Positions 47,619 through 57,035 of a DNA stretch of 64,000 bases are shown here, piece after piece (position 1 is the stretch's first letter; each line of letters starts with the position of its first letter). This DNA comes from DATDAH01 sp963845425 (GTDB lineage: Bacteria > Actinomycetota > Acidimicrobiia > Acidimicrobiales > DATDAH01), in assembly GCA_963845425.1 (NCBI GenBank), contig CAWJSC010000002.1, positions 1 to 64,000 on the forward strand, read 5' to 3'. The translations under genes were made by a program, and so were the position numbers. The notes beneath the pieces are model-generated. The model was given only the letters and a program-made list of their open reading frames with translations, searched no databases and was not told where the DNA came from.

Positions 47619-49150
47619 GAGACCTGCTTCTCCCGACCTTCCCAGAACGGGGCTCGGAGCTTGAACTTCTGGAGCTTGCCGGTCGCCGTCCGGGCCAGCT
47701 CCTCCCGGAACTCGATGGAGGTCGGGCACTTGTAGTGGGTCAGGCGGTCCCGGCAGTGGGCGATGAGGTCGGCCTCGGACGCCTCGGCGCCGCCGACCAG
47801 CACCACGAGAGCCTTGACCGTCTCACCCCACTTCTCGTCGGGCACCCCGATGACCGCCACCTCGGCCACCGCCGGGTGGGAGAACAGCGCGTCCTCCACC
47901 TCGATGGACGACACGTTCTCGCCGCCGGAGATGATCACGTCCTTCTTGCGGTCCGAGATGGCCACGTAGTTGTCCCCGTCGATGATCCCACCGTCACCGG
48001 TGTGGAACCACCCGTCGACGATGGCGTCCGCCGTGGCGTCGGGCTGCTCCCAGTAGCCGTCCATCACGTGGTTGCCTCGGGCCAGCAACTCGCCCTGGGG
48101 GTCAACCCGCATCTGGACGCCGAGGGCCGGCGCGCCCGCCCGGCCCAGCCGCTCGGCCCGCTCGGCGGGCGACAGGTCGTCGTACTCGGCCCGCGCCCGG
48201 TTCATGGTCAGCAGCGGGGTGGTCTCGGTGAGGCCGTAGATCTGGAGGAACTCCCACCGCAGCTCGGTCTCCACCCGTTCGATGGTCCGGGTCGGCGGCG
48301 GGGCGCCCGCGACCACCATGCGGGTGCGACCGGCGCCGGGGATCGGACCGTCCCACTCGGCCGCCGCGTCGAGGATGGCGGCCACGACGGCGGGGGCCCC
48401 GTTGAGGTGGGTCACGCCATGGGCCTCGACGCGGCGGAGGATCTCGGCGCCGTCGACCTTGCGGATCACGACCTGGGTGCCGCCCATGCCGGTGTGGGCG
48501 TACGGCATGCCCCAGCCGTTGCAGTGGAACATCGGCAGCGTGTGCAGGTAGACGTCCCGGTCCGACACGCCGGCCTGCCAGCCGAAGGTCGTGGCGTTCA
48601 GCCAGATGTTGCGATGGGTGAGCTGCACGCCCTTGGGCCGGGCGGTGGTCCCGCTCGTGTAGTTGATGGTGGCGGTGGCGTCCTCGTCGGGGGCCCAAGG
48701 TCGCGGATCGTCGGTCGAGCCGAAGAGGGCCTCGTCACCCTCGGTCCCGATGACGAAGCGGTGCGGCGCCGTGACCCCGGCCAGGTCGTCGTCCAGCTCG
48801 GGGTCCACGATCAGGACCGAGGCCCCGCAGTGGTCGACGATGTAGCCGATCTCGGCCGCGTTGAGCCGGAAGTTGATCGGCACCAGGATCCGACCGGACC
48901 CGCTGACGCCGTAGAACGAGGTGAAGAGCCGGGCCGCGTTGTGGGACACCATCGCCACCCGCTCGCCCACGCCGACACCGAGGGCGTCGAGCGAGGCGGC
49001 CTGGGCCCGGGCCTTCGCCGCGACCTCGCGGTAGGTCATGGCTCCCCACGACGGCGCCAGCTGGTCGGGCTCGTCCACGATGCCCACCCGGTCGCCGTAG
49101 ACCAGCTCGGCCCGGGCCAGGAAGTCGTTCACGCTCAGTGCCACCCTCAT
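47615..49150 (-). CDS. Acyl-CoA synthetase (AMP-forming)
   Basis: A 511-residue ANL-superfamily ligase from ATG 49150 (MRVALSVNDFLARAELVYGD). Motif A1 (TINYTSGTTARPKGVQLTH) binds ATP phosphates, A5 is FLQIYGLTETTPLLTMNRAR, A7 is GWFHTGDGGIIDGDNYVAIS, A8 is RKKDVIISGGENVSSIEVED and the catalytic Lys is in TGKLQKFKLR. It activates a carboxylic acid to its CoA thioester. LPMFHCNGWGMPYAHTGMGG places it with medium/long-chain fatty acid and aryl-acid ligases of the FadD/DitJ kind. Coupled to the downstream hydrolase. ATG 49150 is preferred; earlier frame extends into the promoter region shared with the permease gene. Confidence 0.92.
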   Translation of the reverse strand: MRVALSVNDFLARAELVYGDRVGIVDEPDQLAPSWGAMTYREVAAKARAQAASLDALGVGVGERVAMVSHNAARLFTSFYGVSGSGRILVPINFRLNAAEIGYIVDHCGASVLIVDPELDDDLAGVTAPHRFVIGTEGDEALFGSTDDPRPWAPDEDATATINYTSGTTARPKGVQLTHRNIWLNATTFGWQAGVSDRDVYLHTLPMFHCNGWGMPYAHTGMGGTQVVIRKVDGAEILRRVEAHGVTHLNGAPAVVAAILDAAAEWDGPIPGAGRTRMVVAGAPPPTRTIERVETELRWEFLQIYGLTETTPLLTMNRARAEYDDLSPAERAERLGRAGAPALGVQMRVDPQGELLARGNHVMDGYWEQPDATADAIVDGWFHTGDGGIIDGDNYVAISDRKKDVIISGGENVSSIEVEDALFSHPAVAEVAVIGVPDEKWGETVKALVVLVGGAEASEADLIAHCRDRLTHYKCPTSIEFREELARTATGKLQKFKLRAPFWEGREKQVS

Positions 49151-49281
49151 GACGGCGAACGTACTCGCCTCCACCGAAGCGTGATCACCGGACCGACCCT
49201 CCGTCGGTGCGGGGCAACCTCCCGGACCTACGGTGGGCAGGCACCCTTGTCCGCAGGGGTCGTTCGGGGGACAACGGGAGT

Positions 49282-51763
49282 GTGAAGGGACACCGCGGGG
49301 CGGTGGCGTACTGCGTGCGGGCCGATGCACGCCGGTCCTGGCCGTCCTGGCTCGCCCTCGGGCTCCTCGTCGGCCTCGCCGCCGGCTCGGTCATGGCCGC
49401 CGCCGCCGGCGCCCGCCGCACCGAGTCGGCCTACCAGGACCTGCGCCGCGAGACCAACGCCATGGACGCGGCCATCGGGTTCGGCTGCAACCCGGCGATC
49501 GACCCGGCCTGCCCGGCGACGATCGAGGACATCCGGGCGTTGCCGGGGATCCAGGACGCAGCGCGGTTCGACTCCGAGATCGTCCCGATCCTCGACAACC
49601 ACGGCCGAACCGTCCAGATCAGCGACGACCCCTGTGCCAGCGGCAGCGGGGCCCTCGACGTGACCACGCCGATCGATGCGGCCTTTGGCACCACCCTGCA
49701 AGGCATCCGCATCGTGGCGGGCCGGGCGGCGGATCCGACGCGAGCCGATGAGGTGGTGATGAGCCCCCTGGTCGCGGACCAGCTCGGGGTCGGCGTCGGC
49801 GACCGGCTGTTCCCCTACCTGGTGGACTGCTCGGTCGAGCGGGAGCACTGGGGAGCGCCCACGCCGGTGACCGTCGTCGGGCTCGGGCTCAGCACCGTCG
49901 AGGTCCCGCCCAAGAACGGGTACTACATCCAGACCCTGCACACGACCCCGGCCTTCGCCGCGCTACCGGCGTTCCAGGAGCTCCGGCTCCAGAACGAGTA
50001 CCCGGCGACGATCGGTGTCCGCCTCGAAGACGGCGTGACCTTCGACGAGCTCGGGGAACTGCCGTCGTTCCCGCCCTTCCAGGTCATCGTCGACCTCGAC
50101 ACCGAGTTCGCCCAGCCCGTCGACGAGGGGCTCCAGTCCGATGCCAATGCCCTGTGGCTGGTGGCCCTCCTGGGCGGAGCGGCCTCGGTGTTCGTCCTCG
50201 CGCCGACGCTGACCCGGTACCGGGGCGACGCGGCGGCGACCGACGTGAACCTGACAGCCCTGGGCTGGAGCCGCCGTGACCGTTCCGCCCGCAGCGCGCT
50301 CCACGGGCTGGCGATAGGCCTCGTGGCATTGGCCGTGGGCCTCGCGGTCGTTCTGGTGGTCTCGACCCGCACGCCGATCGGGGATGCCCGGGCCATCGAG
50401 CCTGCGCCGGGCGCCGAGCTCGACCCGGCGGTCGTGGCCATCGGTCTGGTGGTCATGCTCGTCCTCGTCGTGGGGGTCCTGGCGTCGCTGGCCCTGCGGT
50501 CGCCCACGCCTGACCGCACGGCCCGGCGGACCCCGCTGGCCCGTCTGGCCGCCCGCGCCGGCCTGCCGTCCCCCACCGTGCTGGGGATCCGCATCGGGCT
50601 CGAGCCGGGGCCGGGCCAGGCGCCGGTGCGGTCCTCGGTCTTCGCCGTCGCCCTGGGCCTCACCGCCATGACCGGGGTGCTCGTCTACACCAGCAGTGCC
50701 GAGCACCTCCGCGAGACCCCCGCCTGGATCGGCCTGGCCTGGGACGACTTCGTCTTCGTGAACGACCACCCCGACGGCGTCCAGATCGCGGATGACGCCC
50801 GGTCGTGGCCCGAAGCGGAGGCTGTGGGCTACGCCCTCTTCTTCACCCCCACCCTCGTCCTCGGGCCGAACCACGAGGCCAGCCACGCCCTGGCGTTGAG
50901 CAGCGGGCCCGACGCGATCGAGCCCACGGTGATGGCGGGACGAGCCCCCGCCGGCACCGACGACCTGTTGCTGAGCCCCAAGCTGGCCGACACGCTCGGG
51001 GTCGGCGTCGGGGACCGCATCGAGGTGGCCTACGACCTCGAGTCCATGACCGGTGAGCCGGGGCTGGGCGAGCCCTTCACCGTCGACATCGTCGGCATCG
51101 GCCCGGTGCCGCTCGGAGACGGGAACTTCGACATCGGCTCGGCCATGACCATCGACGGGATGCTGGCCCACCTCCCGGCCGAGATCACCGGAGGCCCGGA
51201 CGTCGAACCGCGGGCGGACTTCGTCCTCATCGACCGGGCGGCCGGGGTGACCGACGACGACATCCGGGAGCGCTTCGCCTCCGCGGGGGTCGAGATCGAT
51301 CCCGAGTCTCCGGGCCTCGACGAGTTCGCCCAGACGATCGTCTCGGTGGACCCGACCAGCACCGAGTCGGCGCCGAACCTCCTCGCCGTCCTCATGGCCG
51401 TCATGGCCGGCGGCGTGCTGACCTACGGCCTCGTGACCGCGGTGACTCGCAATGGCCACGACCTGGCGGTGGCCCGCGCCCTCGGGTTCACCCCGCGCCT
51501 GCTACGGCGCAGCGGCCGCTGGGCCGGCCTCGTGTTCGTCGGCGCGGCACTCGTGGTCGCCGTCCCCGTGGGCCTGGTGCTCGGCCGGGTCGTCTGGCGG
51601 ACCTACGCCGACGACCTCGGCGTCGTGCCCGACCCGGTGACCGACCCGCTGGGAGATCGTCATCCTGGCGCTGGCCACGCTCGTCCTCGCCTCCCTCGTC
51701 GGCGCGCTGGCCGCCGCCCGCCAGGCCCGCCGGGGCCCGGGGGCCGAGCTGCGGACGGAATGA
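49282..51763 (+). CDS. FtsX/MacB-type permease, first of tandem pair (3' frameshift)
   Basis: About 826 residues from GTG 49282 (MKGHRGAVAYCVRADARRSW). One N-terminal helix (LALGLLVGLAAGSVMAAAAG), a large external MacB-like domain, three central helices around LWLVALLGGAASVFVLAPTL, TALGWSRRDRSARSALHG loops, a second external domain and C-terminal helices with TYGLVTAVTRNGHDLAVARA, LGFTPRLLRRSGRW. The Leu/Gly-rich ARALG-F-TP-x-L-[LM]-RR motif is an FtsX signature. Near 51645 the frame breaks. In the other frame the product continues WEIVILALATLVLASLVGAL, AAARQARRGPGAELRTE and stops at 51761-51763, exactly like its neighbour. No ABC ATPase is encoded nearby. Probably moves or senses an envelope lipid or peptide (inference). 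Confidence 0.82.
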
Positions 51764-51767
51764 ACGG

Positions 51768-54242
51768 ATGAAGCATCACCGGGGCGCCGTGGCCTACTGC
51801 GTGCGGGCCGATGCCCGACGCTCGTGGCCGTCCTGGCTGGCCCTGGGCGTTCTCGTGGGGTTGGCCGCCGGGGCGGTGATGGCGGCCACGGCGGCCGGTA
51901 ACCGCACCGACTCGGCCTACCGAGATCTGCGCGACGAGACCGCCGCCATGGACGGTGCCATCGCGTTGCCGTGCGCCGTCGAGGACCCGGCGACCTGCCC
52001 CGTGATCGGGGAGATCCGGGCCTGGCCGGGGGTCGCCGACGCCGCCCGCTTCTCCACCGGCGCGGTGCCGATCCTCGACATCGACGGTCACCTGGTCCAG
52101 GCCAACAACGACACGTGCTACAGCGGCAGCGGGGCGGTCAACCTCATCACGCCGATCGACCCCGAGTTCGGGACGTCGCTGCACCGACTCCGGCTCTTGG
52201 AAGGGCGGCTGGCGGACCCCACCCGGGCCGACGAGGTGGTGATGGCCCCTTTGGCGGCCGAGGCGCTCGGCGTGGGGGTGGGCGACCGGCTCTTCCCCCG
52301 TCCCGTGGACTGCCTCGAGGATGCCGAGCGGTGGGGTGCGCCCATCCCCGTCACCGTGGTCGGCATCGGCCTTACTGCCTTGGAGGTCCCCCCGAAGAAC
52401 GGTCTGTACCTGCAGGGCATCCACACGACGCCGGCCTTCGCCGAGCTGCTGCCTGAGCGCGAGGGCGGAGGCGAGGAAGGAGGCGAGCAGATCGCGGTGC
52501 GCCTCGACCCCGGCACCTCCTTCGCCGACCTGGCCGACACGCCCGGCGTCACCCCCTTCGATGTCGTGTTCGACGAGGCGACCATCGGCGACCCGGTCGA
52601 GGAGGGCCTCCGGACCGATGCCAACGCGGTGTGGCTGGTCGCGGCGCTCGTCGCCGCGACCTCCGCCTTCGTGCTCGGCCCGACGTTGGCCCGCTACCGG
52701 GCCGGGACCGCCGAGGTGGATCGCACGCTGAGCGCGCTGGGGTGGTCGCGGCAGGATCGGGTCCTGCGCAGCGGCGCGCACGGCATCGCGATCGGCACCG
52801 TGGCCGGATCCGTCGCCCTCGGCGTGATGGCGCTGGTGTCCCACTGGACGCCCATCGGTGATGCCCGCACCATCGAGCCGTCGCCGGGGATGGAGATCGA
52901 CCTGTCGGTGCTCCTCGTCGGCACCGCGGTCACGCTCCTGGTGGTGACGCTCGGCCTGATGGCCCTCGCCTGGCGGACCCTGGCCACCAGGACTCCTCTC
53001 CGCCGGACCCCGCTCGCGGGCCTGGCGGCCCGGGTCGGGCTGGCCGTGCCCGCCGTGCTCGGCATCCGAATCGGCCTCGAGCCCGAGCGCGGAGGAGCCC
53101 CCGTGCGCTCGTCGATCCTGGCGGTGGCCGTCGGGGCAACGGCCATCACCGGTGCGCTCGCCTACACCAGCAGCGCGCAGCACCTCCGCGAGACGCCGGC
53201 ATGGCTGGGGCTCACCTTCGACGACCTGGCCGACGTGGGCGAGAACCCCGACGGCGTGGCGATCGCCGAACGGGCCCGGGCGTGGCCCGAGGTCGAGGCG
53301 GTCAGCCACATCCTGCTGTTCCTGCCCCCGCTGGCCCTCGGTCCCGACCGTCGACTGGCCCAGGTCATCGCCTTCAGCACCGGCCCCCGCGCCCTGCAGC
53401 CCGCCGTCATCGACGGTCGGGCTCCGGACGGCGTTGACGAGCTCTTCCTCAGCCCGAAGCTGGCAGCCCTCCTCGGGGCCGACGTGGGCGACCGCCTCGA
53501 CGCGGCCTTCGACGCCAGCGAGTTCACCGGCGGTGAACCGGCCGAGACCGCGCCGCTGAGCCTCCAGGTGGTCGGCATCGGCCCCGTGCCCGTCGGCGAC
53601 GGGCGGACCATCCACGGAGCGACCATGACCTACGACGGTGCCGTCGCCGCGCTCCCCCCGGAGATGACCGCCGACTTCGAGGAAGGGCCGCGGACCAATG
53701 TCATCGTCGTCGACCGGGCCGACGGCGTGACCGAGGAGGCGATCGCCGAGCGCTTCGCCGCCGAAGGCGTCGTGCTCGGTGAAGGCGGCATCGATCGGGA
53801 GACGATCGCGGCCAACCTCGTGTCGGTCGATCCGACCAGCACGGAGTCGGCGCCCGACCTGCTCGCCGGGATCATGGCCCTGCTGGCGGCGGGCGTACTG
53901 GCCTACGGCCTGGCCATCACCGTGAGCCGCAACGGGCGCGACCTCGCCGTTGCCCGGGCCCTGGGCCTCACTCCCCGGATGCTCCGTCGATCGGCCCGCT
54001 GGGCAGCGGCCGCGTTCGCCGCAGCTGCCCTCGTCGTCGGTGTCCCCATCGGCCTCGTGGTCGGCCGGATCATCTGGCGGACCTATGCCGTGAACCTCGG
54101 TGTCATTCCCGATCCGGTGGTCGCCCCGGGAGAGATCGCGGCCTTCGTCGTGGCCACCTTCCTGCTCGCGCTCTCGGCGGGGACGGTTGCCGCCCGCCGA
54201 CAGACCCGCCGCGGTCCGGGGGCCGAGCTGCGGACGGAGTAG
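51768..54242 (+). CDS. FtsX/MacB-type permease, second of tandem pair
   Basis: An 824-residue paralogue of the preceding gene, starting MKHHRGAVAYCVRADARRSW. It has the same layout: N-terminal helix LALGVLVGLAAGAVMAATAA, external domain, three helices near VWLVAALVAATSAFVLGPTL, SALGWSRQDRVLRSGAHG, a second external domain and final helices LAYGLAITVSRNGRDLAVAR and ALGLTPRMLRRSARWAAAAF, ending RRGPGAELRTE. ATG 51768 is 4 bp after the corrected stop of the first copy, so they are one operon and probably a heterodimer. The sequences differ throughout, with best identity at the ends. The partner ATPase (LolD/MacB-type) must be elsewhere or replaced. Confidence 0.87.
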   Translation: MKHHRGAVAYCVRADARRSWPSWLALGVLVGLAAGAVMAATAAGNRTDSAYRDLRDETAAMDGAIALPCAVEDPATCPVIGEIRAWPGVADAARFSTGAVPILDIDGHLVQANNDTCYSGSGAVNLITPIDPEFGTSLHRLRLLEGRLADPTRADEVVMAPLAAEALGVGVGDRLFPRPVDCLEDAERWGAPIPVTVVGIGLTALEVPPKNGLYLQGIHTTPAFAELLPEREGGGEEGGEQIAVRLDPGTSFADLADTPGVTPFDVVFDEATIGDPVEEGLRTDANAVWLVAALVAATSAFVLGPTLARYRAGTAEVDRTLSALGWSRQDRVLRSGAHGIAIGTVAGSVALGVMALVSHWTPIGDARTIEPSPGMEIDLSVLLVGTAVTLLVVTLGLMALAWRTLATRTPLRRTPLAGLAARVGLAVPAVLGIRIGLEPERGGAPVRSSILAVAVGATAITGALAYTSSAQHLRETPAWLGLTFDDLADVGENPDGVAIAERARAWPEVEAVSHILLFLPPLALGPDRRLAQVIAFSTGPRALQPAVIDGRAPDGVDELFLSPKLAALLGADVGDRLDAAFDASEFTGGEPAETAPLSLQVVGIGPVPVGDGRTIHGATMTYDGAVAALPPEMTADFEEGPRTNVIVVDRADGVTEEAIAERFAAEGVVLGEGGIDRETIAANLVSVDPTSTESAPDLLAGIMALLAAGVLAYGLAITVSRNGRDLAVARALGLTPRMLRRSARWAAAAFAAAALVVGVPIGLVVGRIIWRTYAVNLGVIPDPVVAPGEIAAFVVATFLLALSAGTVAARRQTRRGPGAELRTE

Positions 54243-54251
54243 CCCTCCCGA

Positions 54252-54716
54252 TCAGGGGGCTTCGGCGACCCGGGCGAGAGCGGCGAGGGTGGCTTCCATG
54301 CTCTCCCGGTTGTGGGCGGCGCGGTCCGACACGCCCGTGATGACGCCGCCGAGCTTGGTGATGAGCCAGCCCCGATGGTCCTCCCAGCGCTCCTCCACCC
54401 GGCAACCCGTGGCCGTCGGCTCGAACCGGTAGCCCCAGCGGGCGACCTTCATCGGGCCCGCGGCGATGTCGAAGGCGAAGGCCTTCCCCGGCTCGGCCTC
54501 GACCACCTTGCCTTTCGTCGACCAGCGCCGCTTGCCCCGCTCGTTGTTGCCCTTGAACTTGGCGCCGACGCTCGGCCCGGATGCCGCATCGAGCCACTCA
54601 CCGGCGAGGGCCTCCGGGGACCACTCCCCCATCCGGGTCACGTCACTCACCAGTGACCAGACCTGCTCGGGTGGCGCGGCCACGTCTCGTTCCACGGTCA
54701 CGACGGGTCTGGTCAC
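54252..54716 (-). CDS. SRPBCC/polyketide-cyclase-like lipid-binding protein
   Basis: A 154-residue START/Bet v1-fold protein starting MTRPVVTVERDVAAPPEQVW. The opening, [VI]-x-R-D-[VI]-xAPPEQVWSLVSDVTRMGEW, is typical of SRPBCC proteins, which bind hydrophobic ligands in a helix-grip cavity. FKGNNERGKRRWSTKGKVVE, EPGKAFAFDIAAGPMKVARW and GYRFEPTATGCRVEERWEDH follow. Related proteins are polyketide cyclases, toxin RatA-like or simple lipid carriers; no specific function can be chosen. GTG 54716 is 29 bp from the divergent gluconate-dehydrogenase-type gene and convergent with the second permease, 9 bp apart. Confidence 0.87.
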   Translation of the reverse strand: MTRPVVTVERDVAAPPEQVWSLVSDVTRMGEWSPEALAGEWLDAASGPSVGAKFKGNNERGKRRWSTKGKVVEAEPGKAFAFDIAAGPMKVARWGYRFEPTATGCRVEERWEDHRGWLITKLGGVITGVSDRAAHNRESMEATLAALARVAEAP

Positions 54717-54745
54717 GGCCGTAGTGTCGCACCATCCCGAGTTGG

Positions 54746-55303
54746 CTGACCGAAGCGCAGCACGCCGTCCTGGACGCGGCCGTCGACCGGCTGATCCCGC
54801 CGGACGACGACGGCGCGCCCGGGGCGAAGGCCGCGGGGGTGGCCGACTACATCGACGGGCTCCTCGGCGCCTTCCTCGTCGACCCGCCCCGCATCTGGGC
54901 TGGAGGGCCGTTCTCGGGCCGCCACGGGGGTGATGCCGGCTTCGGGGAGTTCCTCCCCCTCGGCGCGGTGGAGGAGCTGGCCTGGCGGACCCGCATCGAG
55001 GGCAGCCAGGGGCGGCCCGAACGGGAGTTCAACGGGCCGGTCGTCGGCCTCCAGGAGCGCTACGCCGAGGGACTCGACCGACTGGGGGGCGGCTTCGCCT
55101 CCCTCGACCCCGACACCCAGGACCGTCGACTGTCCGCCGACCCGGTGTTCGCCCGGCTGCTGTACGACCACGCCTGCGAGGGGATGTACGGCGACCCGGT
55201 CTACGGCGGCAACCGGCAACGGGCCGGATGGGTCTCGGTCGGCTTCGGCGGCGACGTCCAGCCCCGGGGCTGGACCGACGAGGAGGTGCGCACCGGTGAG
55301 TGA
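54746..55303 (+). CDS. Gluconate 2-dehydrogenase subunit 3-like protein (possible CTG start)
   Basis: The first usual start is GTG 54839, but the 31 codons before it read LTEAQHAVLDAAVDRLIPPD, DDGAPGAKAAGVADYIDG, exactly the family N-terminus (TEAQ-x2-[VL]-x2-[AL]-[VA]-DRLIP-D). The frame has a TAG at 54722-54724 and no ATG, GTG or TTG, so I place the start at CTG 54746, giving about 185 residues; a miscalled start is the alternative. The body (FGEFLPLGAVEELAWRTRIE, FARLLYDHACEGMYGDPVYG) is the subunit 3 fold that escorts GMC-type dehydrogenase subunits. No Tat signal is present, unlike most homologues. It overlaps the GMC gene by 8 bp. Confidence 0.82.
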   Translation: MTEAQHAVLDAAVDRLIPPDDDGAPGAKAAGVADYIDGLLGAFLVDPPRIWAGGPFSGRHGGDAGFGEFLPLGAVEELAWRTRIEGSQGRPEREFNGPVVGLQERYAEGLDRLGGGFASLDPDTQDRRLSADPVFARLLYDHACEGMYGDPVYGGNRQRAGWVSVGFGGDVQPRGWTDEEVRTGE

Positions 55304-57005
55304 CCTCGACGCCGACGTGGTCATCGTCGGCAGCGGGCCGGGCGGCGCCACCTTCGCCGACGTCCTCACCGCGGCAGGGTGGTCGGTGGTGATCCTGGAG
55401 AAGGGCCGCAACCACCTGCTCGACCTCGAGCCGCCGTACGGCCTGAAGGGCGAGTTCTCCAACGACGAGATCAAGTTCGCCCAGCGCCACTTCCTCGGCC
55501 CCGACCCGTTGGTGGAGCCCCGCACCTTCCGCCGTACCGACGCCGACGGCGACCGCCTGTTCACCGGGGACGTCAACAACCTGCCCTCCACCGTCGGCGG
55601 GGGCGGTACGCACGCCGACGGCAAGCTGCCGCGCTTCCGAGAAGAGGACTTCGCCCTCCTCGAGGCCCGGGGCCCCGTCGACGGGGCGGCTCTGGCGGAC
55701 TGGCCCCTCGATTACGCGAATCTGGAGCCCCACTACGCCCAGGCGGAACGCCTCATCGGCACGGCCGGCGACGCCGGGGCGAACCCCTTCGCCGCCTGGC
55801 GCTCCGGGCCGTACCCGATGCCACCCGGGCCGGACATGTTCGGCGCCGTCCTCAGCGCCGAGGCCGCCGAGCGTCGGGGCCTGCACCCCTACCGGGCCCC
55901 GACCGGCGCCAACTCCGTGCCCTACGACGGGCGTCCGGCCTGCAACAACTGTGGCTTCTGCGCCTTCGGCTGCCCGATCCACGCCAAGGGCGACCCGGTC
56001 GCGTCCCTGCGCCGGGCCTTACTGAGCGGCCACACCCAGCTGCGGCCGGAGGCGTACGTCACCGACGTGCTCGTCGACGCCTCGGGCCGACGGGCCACCG
56101 GCGTCCGCTACCTCGACGCCGACCGCCGGCCTCAGGAGGTCCGGGCCACCGAGGTCGTCCTCGCCGCCGGGGCCTTCGAGACCCCCCGTCTGCTGCTGCG
56201 CAACGGGCTGGCCGACTCGTCGGGCCTGGTCGGCCGCCACCTCACCTACCACTTCCAGACCTTCACGGTCGGGGGCTTCCCGTTCTCGATGCACGGCGAG
56301 CGGGGCCGTTGCGTCACCCACCTGATGGACGACCCGATGGTGCCCGGCCCGGCCGAGGACGCCGCCGCCCGGGATGCCGGCCTGCCCTGGATCCGGGGCG
56401 GCACCGTGGAGCACGGCTCGTCCACCCTGCCCATCCAGGAGGCGCTCAACTACCCGCCCGGCCCCCAGCACAACCGGTCCATGCGCGCCTCGGCCCTGCG
56501 GGACCGGCTCTGGGTCTTCACCATGCAGGGTGAGGACCTGCCCCAGGCCGGCAACCGCATCGACCTGGACCCGACGGTCGTGGACGCCTGGGGGTTCCCC
56601 GCCGGTCGGGTGACCTACCAGCCCCACCGCCACGAGCTGGTCGCCTCCGCCCACTGGGCGCCGATCCTGGAGGCGGTGATGCTCGACGCCGGCGCCGACT
56701 GGTCGTTCTCCAGCACCTCGCCCCCCACCGGCGACCTCGATCCGACCCTGGAGCACCCCCTCGGGCTCGCCCCGGCCTCCAAGCACGTCATGGGCACCTG
56801 CCGGATGGGCGACGACCCGACCACCAGCGTCGTGGGCCCCGAAGGCCGCTTCCACGACATCGAGAACCTGCTCTGTGCCGACTCCTCGGTGTTCGTCACC
56901 TCCGCCGGCTACAACCCGACGCTGACCATCGTGGCCCTCGCGCACCGCGCCGCCTCCCTGCTCTGTGGAGGGTCGACACCCGAGACACCACCGTCGACTC
57001 CCTGA
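55296..57005 (+). CDS. GMC-family FAD oxidoreductase (gluconate dehydrogenase large subunit-like)
   Basis: A 569-residue flavoprotein from GTG 55296 (MSDLDADVVIVGSGPGGATF). ADP-binding GxGxxG is VVIVGSGPGGATFADVL, GGGGTHADG lies near the flavin, ATEVVLAAGAFETPRLLLRN is the GMC signature and HVMGTCRMGDDPTTSV with the C-terminal NPTLTIVALAHRAA carries the active-site His/Asn type region. CNNCGFCAFGCPIHAKGD adds a Cys-rich motif resembling an iron-sulfur or structural site, known in GMC enzymes linked to subunit 3. It oxidises alcohols, aldoses or sterols and passes electrons to a membrane carrier. The 8-bp overlap with the subunit 3 gene indicates a complex. No export signal is present. Confidence 0.92.
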   Translation: MSDLDADVVIVGSGPGGATFADVLTAAGWSVVILEKGRNHLLDLEPPYGLKGEFSNDEIKFAQRHFLGPDPLVEPRTFRRTDADGDRLFTGDVNNLPSTVGGGGTHADGKLPRFREEDFALLEARGPVDGAALADWPLDYANLEPHYAQAERLIGTAGDAGANPFAAWRSGPYPMPPGPDMFGAVLSAEAAERRGLHPYRAPTGANSVPYDGRPACNNCGFCAFGCPIHAKGDPVASLRRALLSGHTQLRPEAYVTDVLVDASGRRATGVRYLDADRRPQEVRATEVVLAAGAFETPRLLLRNGLADSSGLVGRHLTYHFQTFTVGGFPFSMHGERGRCVTHLMDDPMVPGPAEDAAARDAGLPWIRGGTVEHGSSTLPIQEALNYPPGPQHNRSMRASALRDRLWVFTMQGEDLPQAGNRIDLDPTVVDAWGFPAGRVTYQPHRHELVASAHWAPILEAVMLDAGADWSFSSTSPPTGDLDPTLEHPLGLAPASKHVMGTCRMGDDPTTSVVGPEGRFHDIENLLCADSSVFVTSAGYNPTLTIVALAHRAASLLCGGSTPETPPSTP

Positions 57006-57035
57006 ACCTCGGCCCATCCCGGCCGATGGACCATC

